From the NCBI RefSeq assembly GCF_003688625.1, contig NZ_RCWY01000001.1, forward strand, positions 62,001-126,000: a stretch of DNA of 64,000 nt, read 5' to 3'. Below the pieces are notes generated by a model that was given only the letters and a program-made list of their open reading frames with translations, did no database searches and had not been told where the DNA came from. The position numbers were made by a program, and so were the translations under genes. The DNA comes from Sphingomonas sp. PP-CE-3A-406. GTDB taxonomy: Bacteria; Pseudomonadota; Alphaproteobacteria; Sphingomonadales; Sphingomonadaceae. Of this stretch, positions 35,929 through 43,910 are shown one piece after another (the stretch's first letter is position 1; each line of letters starts with the position of its first letter).

Positions 35929-36042
35929 CACGACATTCGCGAGCGGATAGCCGGGGCTCAAAAATCGGTCTTATCGCAAAGCTGAACCAGCGTCCGGAGT
36001 TGGGAAGCGAGGGAAGGGGCGTGAGCGTCCGATTGTGGTATC
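35929..36042. repeat. Dispersed intergenic repeat, copy B
   Basis: About 114 bases starting CACGACATTC and ending GATTGTGGTATC. A second copy lies at 59164-59274 and a degenerate core at 32595-32636. Shared blocks include CACGACATTC, a central GGGAAGCG followed by GGGAAGG, GGCG and the CCGA-T-TGG end. The element lies between genes and codes for nothing. Confidence 0.5.
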
Positions 36043-36171
36043 CGTGGCTGACCTTATTCGTTTTAGGTTTGGAAGTCCGAAGAGGCTTATTACAAATATG
36101 CCGGCTTGGCCCGAAGATGGTCAGACGCCGTCACTTGCTTCACGCGACGATTTGCAGATCCAGATCGCCGG

Positions 36172-37713
36172 CTAGATGACGTCGACGTCTCGTCCTTTGG
36201 TTTCGCGGCCCAGCCACGCCACGAGTACGAGAGAAGCGGCCGTCGGTACCAGAACTAGACCCGCTACGGTCGCCAGCGGCGGGACCGCGCCTGCGATCGC
36301 GAGCCCTTGTGCGCCCAGGCCACCGGCTTTGGAACAGGCCGCGACCCATCCCGTGGCGCGCCCACGAACGCGCGCCGGGAAGCTCTCGGCAACATAGGGC
36401 AGCAAGATGGCGATGATCGCGTTGACGCCTACGATCAGCGCGGCGACCGGCAGGACGGGGCTGACGGCGCCGGATTGCCGCTCGACCCATAATACACCGA
36501 CGAGTCCCAAGGCGAGCATCGCGATGGCTGCGACGAGCGCACCCTTGCTGCTCCAGCGGCTGTAGAGCAGCGCCGCGACGAAGATCGTGGGGACCGCGAT
36601 CAGCGACGCCTTGGCGAGCAGTCCGCTGGCCACGCCGACGCTATAACCGCGAGCGACGAGGTCGGCGGGCAGCCAGAGCAACAGGCCGAAATTTGCGCAG
36701 CCCCAGGCCAGCGCGGCGATGCTGAAGGCGACGAGCGCCCCGGCGTTGCGCAAGGTCGGCCGTGCCGCAACGTCCGCCCCATCATTTGACAGCGCGCCCT
36801 GCCTCGTCACGCGCCCGCCGCCGAAACGCGCGAGCACCATCTCGGCCTCGCGCATCCGCCCCTGGACGACCAGGAACCGTGGCGATTCCGGTATAAGCCG
36901 ACCAAGAAGGATCAACAGCAGTCCGGTCGGCAGATTGGCGAGCCACAGGATCCGCCAGCCGAAGATGGGTTGGAGGAGCGCCGACAGGCCGCTGGCCGCG
37001 AAATAGCCTCCCGCTGCGCCCAGGCCGCCGATGAGCACGAGGCTCCAGCCGCGGTGTCGGTTCGGCATCATCTCCGCGAGCAGCGCATAGGTGACCGGCA
37101 GCATCCCGCCGGCGGCCGCGCCCATCATGAAACACATCGCGATGTTCCAGGCGAGGCTCGGCATCGCGCCGCAGATCGACGTGCCGACGAACATCACCGC
37201 CGAGAGCAGGATCGACGCCTTGCGCCCGTATATGTCCGCAACGAAGCCCCACAGGATCGATCCCGCGACCGTCCCCGAGAGCGCCGCGAACGGCACCAGC
37301 GACGCGGTGGCACGCGACACGCCATATTCGCTCGTCATGCCCGACAGGGTGAAGCCGAGCGCGGCGGGTTTCATGACGTCGATCACCAGCGCCACGATCA
37401 GTGCGCCCATCATGACCCAGTGCGACGCGCGCAACGGTGCATCCTGCAGCCCGGTGACGGTCATATGCGTCAACTGCCGCCGCAACCGCATCGCATCGCC
37501 CGGCAGCAACCCATAGGCGGCGAGGCCGGTCCCGCCGACGATCAGCGCCATGCCGACCAGCATGCCGACGTCCATCGGCATGCCGGCCATCCGGTAGCCC
37601 ATGCCGCGGGCCATTAGAAACATCGGCAGATGCAGGGCGACCCCGATCGTCACCGCGATACAGCCGAGCACGAAGGCCCACAGACCCCGCCTACCGGTCA
37701 CCATCGTCTGCAT
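36172..37713 (-). CDS. MFS transporter of the sugar/aromatic-acid type
   Basis: A 513-residue membrane protein of the major facilitator superfamily. The conserved loop 2-3 segment GFVADIYGRKASILLSAVMFVG and the later IPESPRFLVVQGRMREAEMVL match the sugar-porter and aromatic-acid/SV2-like branches. An additional pair of hydrophobic helices precedes the usual 12 (about residues 10-70). Substrate cannot be assigned. GAGGGGGAA precedes the ATG. The MarR gene 130 bases upstream on the same strand may be a regulator but faces a different promoter region. Confidence 0.8.
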   Translation of the reverse strand: MQTMVTGRRGLWAFVLGCIAVTIGVALHLPMFLMARGMGYRMAGMPMDVGMLVGMALIVGGTGLAAYGLLPGDAMRLRRQLTHMTVTGLQDAPLRASHWVMMGALIVALVIDVMKPAALGFTLSGMTSEYGVSRATASLVPFAALSGTVAGSILWGFVADIYGRKASILLSAVMFVGTSICGAMPSLAWNIAMCFMMGAAAGGMLPVTYALLAEMMPNRHRGWSLVLIGGLGAAGGYFAASGLSALLQPIFGWRILWLANLPTGLLLILLGRLIPESPRFLVVQGRMREAEMVLARFGGGRVTRQGALSNDGADVAARPTLRNAGALVAFSIAALAWGCANFGLLLWLPADLVARGYSVGVASGLLAKASLIAVPTIFVAALLYSRWSSKGALVAAIAMLALGLVGVLWVERQSGAVSPVLPVAALIVGVNAIIAILLPYVAESFPARVRGRATGWVAACSKAGGLGAQGLAIAGAVPPLATVAGLVLVPTAASLVLVAWLGRETKGRDVDVI

Positions 37714-37843
37714 TTCCCCCTCGTTTCGCCACCGCGTTCCGCGCTGTGGTCGTTTGCGTAGCGGCTACCGATACGCGCAAGCTCACCTTGGCATTTTAGA
37801 TCGTATCGCGACAGATGTTTCCCGCCGGGCACGGGCGCATGCC

Positions 37844-38254
37844 TTACCCAAACCGATCGAGCATTTCGGTCAGCATTGGCCGGAGACGGGCGATCTCGTC
37901 GCGATGAACCGATGACAGACCCGCGAGCATCGTCTCGCCCTCGGGCGTCAGCCGGAGCAGCGAGCGGCGCTTGTCGCCGTCGGAATTGTAGCGAACGACG
38001 AGGTTTGACGCCTCCAGACGGTCGATCAGTCCCGAGGCGCTATGCGGCTTGAGGACGAGCCGCGTCGCGACATAGCCGATCGTGATGTCGTCGACCGGCG
38101 CGGCCCGGATCGCGAGCAGCGCCTGATGCTGTTGCGGCGCAAGCCCAGCCGCCGCAGCCGCAGTCTCGCTGAAGGTCGTGAACAGCCGCAACGCATGGCG
38201 AAAATCCGCCAGTGCCCGGTAATCGGCGTCCTTCAATGCGTCCGTATCGCTCAT
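37844..38254 (-). CDS. MarR-family transcriptional regulator
   Basis: A 136-residue winged-helix protein with ITIGYVATRLVLKPHSASGLIDRLEASNLVVRYNSDGDKRRSLLRLTPEGE, a standard MarR DNA-binding core with the wing DKRRS. Divergent from the ClC gene with 76 bases between them; a 19-base palindrome there is the probable operator. Regulates itself and likely the ClC channel, possibly also the MFS gene downstream. Confidence 0.85.
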   Translation of the reverse strand: MSDTDALKDADYRALADFRHALRLFTTFSETAAAAAGLAPQQHQALLAIRAAPVDDITIGYVATRLVLKPHSASGLIDRLEASNLVVRYNSDGDKRRSLLRLTPEGETMLAGLSSVHRDEIARLRPMLTEMLDRFG

Positions 38255-38275
38255 CGCAGTCAGCCCGTGTTGATA

Positions 38276-38294
38276 TATATCGCACTACGATATA
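38276..38294. promoter_or_regulatory. Palindromic operator in the marR/ClC divergent promoter
   Basis: TATATCG-CACTA-CGATATA is a perfect 7-base inverted repeat with a 5-base centre, midway between the two start codons. Size, symmetry and position are typical for a MarR-family dimer. It overlaps the only AT-rich promoter-like sequence of the gap. Confidence 0.6.
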
Positions 38295-38330
38295 ATAGTC
38301 TGCCTTCCTTGGAGGCGAAAGACTCTCATC

Positions 38331-40085
38331 ATGATCGCAGCGGTACGAGCAATCGAAAACCACCGGCTCGCGGACCATAGCGCGGACCGGCGAATGCTGA
38401 TGCTGGCGGCGATGGCGATCGTCGTCGGGACCGGCGGGGCGCTTGCGGCATGGATGCTCATCAAACTCATCGCGCTCGCGACCAACCTCTTCTGGTTCGG
38501 TCGACTTTCCACGCGGTCAGCCGCGATCGTCGACACGCTTGTCGGGCCGTGGATGGTCGCCATTCCCGTCATTGGCGGTCTCATCATCGGCCTGATGGCG
38601 CGCTACGGCTCCGACAAGATCCGGGGGCATGGCATACCCGAGGCGATCGAGACGATCCTGTTTGGCGAAAGCCGGATGTCGGCCAAGGTCGCTCTGCTCA
38701 AGCCGCTATCCGCCGCGGTATCGATCGGCAGTGGCGGGCCGTTCGGGGCGGAAGGGCCGATCATCATGACCGGCGGGGCGATCGGATCGCTGTTCGCGCA
38801 ACGCTTCCACATGAGTGCCGCCGAGCGCAAGACACTGCTCGTCGCGGGCGCGGCGGCGGGCATGACCGCGATCTTCGGAACGCCGCTCGCCGCGATCCTG
38901 CTGGCGGTCGAGGTGCTGCTGTTCGAATGGAAGCCGCGCAGTTTCGTGCCGGTGGTGGTCGCCGTCCTGGTCGCGTTCGCGTGGCGACCCGTGCTGCTCG
39001 ACGGCGGCGCGATGTTTTCGTTCGTGGGTACGACTCCATCCGGGGGGTGGCCGATCGCGTTCGCGGCGGGAGTCGGTCTGGCCACTGGCATGCTGGCGGC
39101 GGCGCTGTCGGTCGCGCTTTACGCGGTGGAGGACGCGTTTCATCGCCTCCCGGTGCACTGGATGTGGTGGCCGGCAATAGGCGCGGTCGTCGTCGGTCTC
39201 GGCGGACTGGTGGACGCGCATGTCCTGGGTGCCGGCTATCCCAATATTCAGGCGTTGCTCGATGGATCGCTTGCGGTGCGTGTCATCCTCGCGCTTCTGG
39301 TCGTGAAGGCCATCGTCTGGCTGGTGGCGCTCGGGTCCGGAACGTCTGGCGGTATCCTCGCGCCGCTGTTGATCCTAGGCGGGGCGGCGGGCGCGCTGAT
39401 TGGTCAGTTTTTACCCGGTGGATCCGGATTCTGGGCGATGATCGGGATGGCCGGGATCATGAGCGGGGCGATGCGCGCGCCGATCACCGGGGCGCTGTTC
39501 GCGGCCGAACTGACGCGGCATTTCGATGCCTTACCGCTGACCATCGCCGCCGCTGCCGCCGCTTATGCGGTCAGCGTCCTGCTGATGCGGCGGTCGATCC
39601 TGACCGAGAAGATCGCACGCCGCGGTCGGCATATCCTGCAGGAATACAGCGTCGACCATCTCGACCTGATGCAGGCCGAGCAATTGATGTCACGCACGCC
39701 GGCGACGTTGCCGGGTTCGATGACGACCGCAGACGCGACGACCTTTTTCGCGGAGCGTGCCGAGCATCGAAGCTATCCGGTCACCGACGATGCGGGTCGG
39801 GTGCTGGGCCTGGTGTCGCGGACCGACGCCTTGCGCTGGCGGACTATGCAACCGGGCACCGACGTGTCGCTGACCGAGACCTTGTCGGACGCTTCGTTGC
39901 TCGTCGCGTATCCCGATACGCCGATCGGAGTCGTCGCCGACATGATGGTCGAAACCGGCGTCGGACGCGTGCCGATCGTCGCGCGCGATACGCGACAGGT
40001 TGTTGGCATCCTCTCGCGTCAGGACTTGCTCAAAGCTCGCCGCACGCAGCGTCAGTCGGAAACCGGACGGGCCGGTTCGCGCTAG
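38331..40085 (+). CDS. ClC-family chloride channel/antiporter with CBS domains
   Basis: A 584-residue membrane protein with about ten or more hydrophobic segments. ClC ion-path motifs are visible: GHGIPEAIE, GSGGPFGAEGPIIMTGG (contains the gating-type Glu of the GxEGP motif) and SGTSGGILAPLLILGGAAG. The last 150 residues form two CBS domains (MSRTPATLPGSMT... and LLVAYPDTPIGVVADMMVETGVGRVPIV) that usually bind adenine nucleotides. Its 3' end overlaps the oppositely oriented cobA by 56 bases. Confidence 0.9.
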   Translation: MIAAVRAIENHRLADHSADRRMLMLAAMAIVVGTGGALAAWMLIKLIALATNLFWFGRLSTRSAAIVDTLVGPWMVAIPVIGGLIIGLMARYGSDKIRGHGIPEAIETILFGESRMSAKVALLKPLSAAVSIGSGGPFGAEGPIIMTGGAIGSLFAQRFHMSAAERKTLLVAGAAAGMTAIFGTPLAAILLAVEVLLFEWKPRSFVPVVVAVLVAFAWRPVLLDGGAMFSFVGTTPSGGWPIAFAAGVGLATGMLAAALSVALYAVEDAFHRLPVHWMWWPAIGAVVVGLGGLVDAHVLGAGYPNIQALLDGSLAVRVILALLVVKAIVWLVALGSGTSGGILAPLLILGGAAGALIGQFLPGGSGFWAMIGMAGIMSGAMRAPITGALFAAELTRHFDALPLTIAAAAAAYAVSVLLMRRSILTEKIARRGRHILQEYSVDHLDLMQAEQLMSRTPATLPGSMTTADATTFFAERAEHRSYPVTDDAGRVLGLVSRTDALRWRTMQPGTDVSLTETLSDASLLVAYPDTPIGVVADMMVETGVGRVPIVARDTRQVVGILSRQDLLKARRTQRQSETGRAGSR

Positions 40086-40872
40086 CAGCCCGAACTCCGA
40101 GTTGCGCGTCTGCGCCGTCGTTTGCACCGCATGCTATCGACGATACCGCGATCGCCTCGCCGATCAGCAGCAGCGCCGGATCGTGATCGCTGATCGTCTC
40201 AACCAGGAACGCGAGCGCCGACAGCCGGCCGCGCAGGATGCGCTCGGAGGGGAGCGAGACGTTGACCGCGACCATGACCGGCGTGTCGGGCGCCCGCCCG
40301 GCCGCGATCAGGTTGCGCGCGACTTCGCCGGCGGCAGCGCGGCCCATATAGACGGCGAGCGTGGCATCGGGCGCGGCGAGTGCGGTCCAGTCGAGATCGA
40401 GCGCTTCGCCGGCACGGGCGTGCGCGGTGACGAAGGTGAGTTTCCGCGCGAGGCCGCGTAACGTCAGCGAGGCGCCACCCGAGGCCGCTGCGGCGCTGGC
40501 GGCGGTGATGCCGGGGCAGATCCGTACCGTGATGCCGTGCGCGGCGAGGTGGTCGAGCTCTTCGGTCGAGCGGCCGAAGATCGACGGGTCGCCGCCCTTG
40601 AGGCGGACGACGCGCTTGCCGGTGAGCGCTGCCCTGGCGAGCAGGACGTTGATCGAGACCTGATCCTTCGAATGCCGGCCCGATCGCTTGCCGACACTTA
40701 CCCGCTCGGTGCCGTCAGGAATGAGTGCAAGGACGCCCGGGCCGACCAGCGCGTCGTAGAACACGATGTCGGCCGCCGCGATCAGTCGCTCGGCTTTCCG
40801 CGTGAGCAGGTCGGGATCGCCGGGCCCGGCACCGACCAGCCAGACCGAACCGGGCGGGAAATCATGCGACAT
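40030..40872 (-). CDS. cobA: Uroporphyrinogen-III C-methyltransferase (siroheme branch)
   Basis: Transfers two methyl groups from S-adenosylmethionine to uroporphyrinogen III to give precorrin-2, the precursor of siroheme. Family segments: VWLVGAGPGDPDLLT, VGKRSGRHSKDQ, VRLKGGDPSIFGR and CPGITAASAAAA. No fused CysG dehydrogenase/ferrochelatase domain, so a separate enzyme must finish siroheme. Last gene of the nitrate operon, overlapping nasA by 11 bases; siroheme is the cofactor of NirB. About 35 C-terminal residues beyond the usual core run antisense into the ClC gene. Confidence 0.92.
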   Translation of the reverse strand: MSHDFPPGSVWLVGAGPGDPDLLTRKAERLIAAADIVFYDALVGPGVLALIPDGTERVSVGKRSGRHSKDQVSINVLLARAALTGKRVVRLKGGDPSIFGRSTEELDHLAAHGITVRICPGITAASAAAASGGASLTLRGLARKLTFVTAHARAGEALDLDWTALAAPDATLAVYMGRAAAGEVARNLIAAGRAPDTPVMVAVNVSLPSERILRGRLSALAFLVETISDHDPALLLIGEAIAVSSIACGANDGADAQLGVRAASANRPVRFPTDAACGEL

Positions 40873-43456
40873 GTGCTGATCCTTGCGTGACGAGGAGTTT
40901 GGCGAGGGCAGGGCGGCACGATCCGCAATTCGTGCCGGCCTTCAGCGCAGCCCCGATCGCGGTAACGTCGGCGAGATGCTGGTCGGCGATCGCGGCGAGA
41001 ATGGTCTTCAGCCCGACGTCGAAGCATGCGCAGACGATCGGGCCACGGTCGACCTGAGCGCCCGGCGCGCGGCCGGCGAGCAGGGTGGGCGCAGCGATGG
41101 CCTCGCTCAGTTGTGCGACGAGCCAGTCGCGGGGCGGAAGTGCACCGTCCCGGGTCACGAACAGGACGGCGGCGAGCTTGCCGCCCTCCAATATCGCGAT
41201 CCGGCGCGAGCCTCGAGCCGCATCGACCGCCTCGATCCGCTGGCCCTTCGGCAGCAACGCGTCGAGTGCGGCGGCGTCGCCGTTGCCCGCCATGTCCCAC
41301 GCCGTTCCACCCGACACCGCGACGCGCGTCGCCCACAGGCAATCGGGGCGCGTCGCCGGTTCGCCGCGGACCACGACGAAGCCGCGCCATTCGGTCGCGA
41401 CGGGCTCGATCCGAACGGGCGTGAATTTGAAGCCCGGCTGACCCGAGACAGGGTCGGCGAGCGGGCGAGGGAGAAGCCCGGCGCGGCCGCCGGTCGCGGT
41501 GCGGTCTGTCCAGTGGATCGGTACGAACAACTCGCCGATCCGCTGCGTCGCGACGACGCTCGCGCGGAAGACGCTGTCGCCCTGTGGCGTCGTCACGCGC
41601 GCCAAGCCGCCATCGACGATCCCCAGTCGCGCCGCGTCGTCGGGGTGGATCTCGACCAGCGGTTCCTCGCGGTGGCGCGCGAGCTTGGGCGACAGGCCGG
41701 TACGGGTCATCGTATGCCACTGGTCGCGGTAGCGCCCGGTGTTGAGCGTCATCGGCCATTGCGTAAGCGGGGCGGCAACCGGCTTTTGCGCCACCGGCAC
41801 GAGGCGCGCACGGCCATCGGGTGTGGAGAACCGGCCGTCCGCGAAGGGTGCGCCGCCCCAACGGAACGGCGTCATCGTGTCATACTCGGCGTTGCCCTTT
41901 GCGGCATGGCCAGGAAGCGCGAACAGCCGCGTGCCGCCGTTCTCATAGGCCGACAACCGGCAATGTTCGCGCCAGATCTCGGCCGGGCGGTCATAGGAAA
42001 ACGCCGTCTTCCACCCCATTCGCCGCCCGACATCGGAGATGATCCACCAGTCGGGTTTCGCCTCGCCCGGCGCGGCCATGAACGCGCGCTGGCGGCTGAT
42101 CGTGCGGTCCGAGTTGGTCACGGTGCCGTCCTTCTCGCCCCAGGCGGCGGCAGGCAGGCGGACGTGTGCGTGGACCGAAGTGTCGGTCGTCTCGATCACG
42201 TCGGAGACGACGACGAACGGGCAGGCGGCCAACGCCTCGCGCACGCGGCCGGCATCGGGCATCGACACCGCGGGGTTGGTCGCCATCACCCACAGCGCCT
42301 TGATCCGGCCGTTGCCGAGCTCGCGGAAGAGGTCGACCGCCTTCAGCCCCGGCTTGGTCGCCATGTTCGGCGCGGCCCAGAACCGACCCACACGGGCGAC
42401 GTTCTCCGGCGCGAAGTCCATGTGCGCGGCGAGTGAGGACGCGAGCCCGCCGACTTCGCGACCACCCATCGCATTGGGCTGGCCGGTGATCGAGAAGGGC
42501 GCGGCACCCGGCTTGCCGATGCGGCCGGTGGCGAGGTGGAGGTTGGTGATCGCGTTGACCTGATCGGTGCCCGACAGCGACTGGTTCACGCCCTGGCTGA
42601 ACATCGTTACGGTCTTCGGCGTCGCCGCGAATAGTTCGAAGAAGCGCCGGAGGTCCTGCGGCGGAACGTCGCAGATGCGTGCCACCGACCACAGGTCGCT
42701 GCCTTCGTCGAACTGGTCCCAGAACGCATCGGGCGTCGCGACGTGTGCGGCGAGATAGTCGTAGTCGACCACGCCCGCGTCACGGCACCACGCCAGCAAG
42801 CCGTTCATCAGCGCGACGTCGGTGCCGGGCCGGATCGCGAGATGGAGGTCGGCCTCGTCCGCGGTTTCGGTCCGGCGCGGGTCGATCACGACGAGCTTGG
42901 CGCCGGCGTCGCAGCGCGCGCGGATGCGTTGATAGACGATCGGGTGGCACCAGGCGGTGTTCGATCCGACCAGCACGATCAGGTCGGCGGCGTCGAGATC
43001 GTCGTAGCTCGCGGGCACGATATCCTCGCCGAACGCGCGCATGTGGCCCGCGACCGCGCTCGCCATGCACAGCCGCGAATTGGTGTCGATGTTCGCCGAG
43101 CCGATGAAGCCCTTCATCAGCTTGTTCGCGACGTAATAGTCCTCGGTGAGCAGTTGCCCGGAGACATAGAACGCGACGCTGTTGGGGCCGTGCTGCGCGA
43201 TCGTGTCGCGGAAGCGTTTCGCGACCAGGTGGAGCGCCTTGTCCCACGATGCGCGGCGCTGGCCGATCATCGGGGTGAGGAGGCGGCCTTCGAGCCCGAT
43301 CGTCTCGCCGAGATGGGTGCCTTTCGAGCAGAGCTTGCCGATGTTGGCGGGGTGGTCCGGGTCGCCTGCGATCGTGACGCGGCGTTCGCCGGTCGGCGCC
43401 GCGAGTATGCCGCAACCGATACCGCAATACGCGCACGTCGTGCGAACGGGCGCCAT
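40862..43456 (-). CDS. nasA: Assimilatory nitrate reductase catalytic subunit with C-terminal BFD-like domain
   Basis: Reduces nitrate to nitrite in the cytoplasm. The 864-residue protein starts with a 4Fe-4S motif (CAYCGIGCGILA ... GKLCSKG) of the molybdopterin oxidoreductase family, followed by the bis-MGD binding core (VGSNTAWCHPI, QGVNQSLSGTDQVNAI, NPAVSMPDAGRV) and a C-terminal molydopterin-dinucleotide domain. A BFD-like 2Fe-2S module closes it (VCACFDVG ... NCGSCRPAL). ATG 43456 is preferred because the open frame before it runs into a palindromic repeat. The gene lies between nirD and cobA. Confidence 0.93.
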   Translation of the reverse strand: MAPVRTTCAYCGIGCGILAAPTGERRVTIAGDPDHPANIGKLCSKGTHLGETIGLEGRLLTPMIGQRRASWDKALHLVAKRFRDTIAQHGPNSVAFYVSGQLLTEDYYVANKLMKGFIGSANIDTNSRLCMASAVAGHMRAFGEDIVPASYDDLDAADLIVLVGSNTAWCHPIVYQRIRARCDAGAKLVVIDPRRTETADEADLHLAIRPGTDVALMNGLLAWCRDAGVVDYDYLAAHVATPDAFWDQFDEGSDLWSVARICDVPPQDLRRFFELFAATPKTVTMFSQGVNQSLSGTDQVNAITNLHLATGRIGKPGAAPFSITGQPNAMGGREVGGLASSLAAHMDFAPENVARVGRFWAAPNMATKPGLKAVDLFRELGNGRIKALWVMATNPAVSMPDAGRVREALAACPFVVVSDVIETTDTSVHAHVRLPAAAWGEKDGTVTNSDRTISRQRAFMAAPGEAKPDWWIISDVGRRMGWKTAFSYDRPAEIWREHCRLSAYENGGTRLFALPGHAAKGNAEYDTMTPFRWGGAPFADGRFSTPDGRARLVPVAQKPVAAPLTQWPMTLNTGRYRDQWHTMTRTGLSPKLARHREEPLVEIHPDDAARLGIVDGGLARVTTPQGDSVFRASVVATQRIGELFVPIHWTDRTATGGRAGLLPRPLADPVSGQPGFKFTPVRIEPVATEWRGFVVVRGEPATRPDCLWATRVAVSGGTAWDMAGNGDAAALDALLPKGQRIEAVDAARGSRRIAILEGGKLAAVLFVTRDGALPPRDWLVAQLSEAIAAPTLLAGRAPGAQVDRGPIVCACFDVGLKTILAAIADQHLADVTAIGAALKAGTNCGSCRPALAKLLVTQGSAHVA

Positions 43457-43459
43457 TAG

Positions 43460-43558
43460 CCCTCTCCCCCTCGGGGAGAGGGTTGGGTGAGGGGCAGTTG
43501 GGACGGGCAGCACGCGCCCCAACCCCTCACCCCGACCCTCTCCCCGCAAGGGAGAGGG
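43460..43558. repeat. CT-rich palindromic repeat inside the nitrate operon (nirD-nasA gap)
   Basis: Two arms face each other: 43460-43502 (CCCTCTCCCC...GTTGGG) and 43517-43558 (CCCCAACCCCTCACCCC...GAGAGGG). Each arm is itself a hairpin built on CTCTCCCC/GGGGAGAG, and the arms can also pair with one another. A related element lies at 48107-48213. Such elements are abundant between genes in sphingomonads. Confidence 0.75.
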
Positions 43559-43571
43559 AGCAGTGGCACGA

Positions 43572-43910
43572 TCACGCGGCGGCTTTCATGGTCGAGGTGC
43601 GGCACAGCAGCACCCGCCCACCGCTCACCTTCACCGGGATCACCGGCGTACACCCCTTGTCCTCGCCGAGCGCCTCGCCCGTATCGAGCGCGATCCGCCA
43701 GTTGTGCAGCGGGCACGCCACCGCGCCGCCATGCACGATCCCCTGCGACAGTCGCCCACCCTTGTGCGGGCACCGATCGGCCAGCGCGAAGACCTTGCCG
43801 TCGCCGGTGCGAAAGACCGCGATGTCGTCGCCACCGGTGACCTGCACCGTACGGCTGCCGCGGACCGGGATCTCGTCGACCCAGCCGATATCGAGCCATT
43901 CGCCGATCAT
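43572..43910 (-). CDS. nirD: Nitrite reductase (NADH) small subunit, Rieske-type
   Basis: A 112-residue Rieske-like 2Fe-2S protein that partners NirB. The full ligand set is present: C-x-H in RCPHKGG and C-x2-H in ACPLHNW. Many NirD proteins have lost these ligands, so this one is probably a true iron-sulfur protein. The ATG overlaps the nirB stop (ATGA). A CT-rich palindromic repeat fills the gap to nasA. Confidence 0.92.
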   Translation of the reverse strand: MIGEWLDIGWVDEIPVRGSRTVQVTGGDDIAVFRTGDGKVFALADRCPHKGGRLSQGIVHGGAVACPLHNWRIALDTGEALGEDKGCTPVIPVKVSGGRVLLCRTSTMKAAA

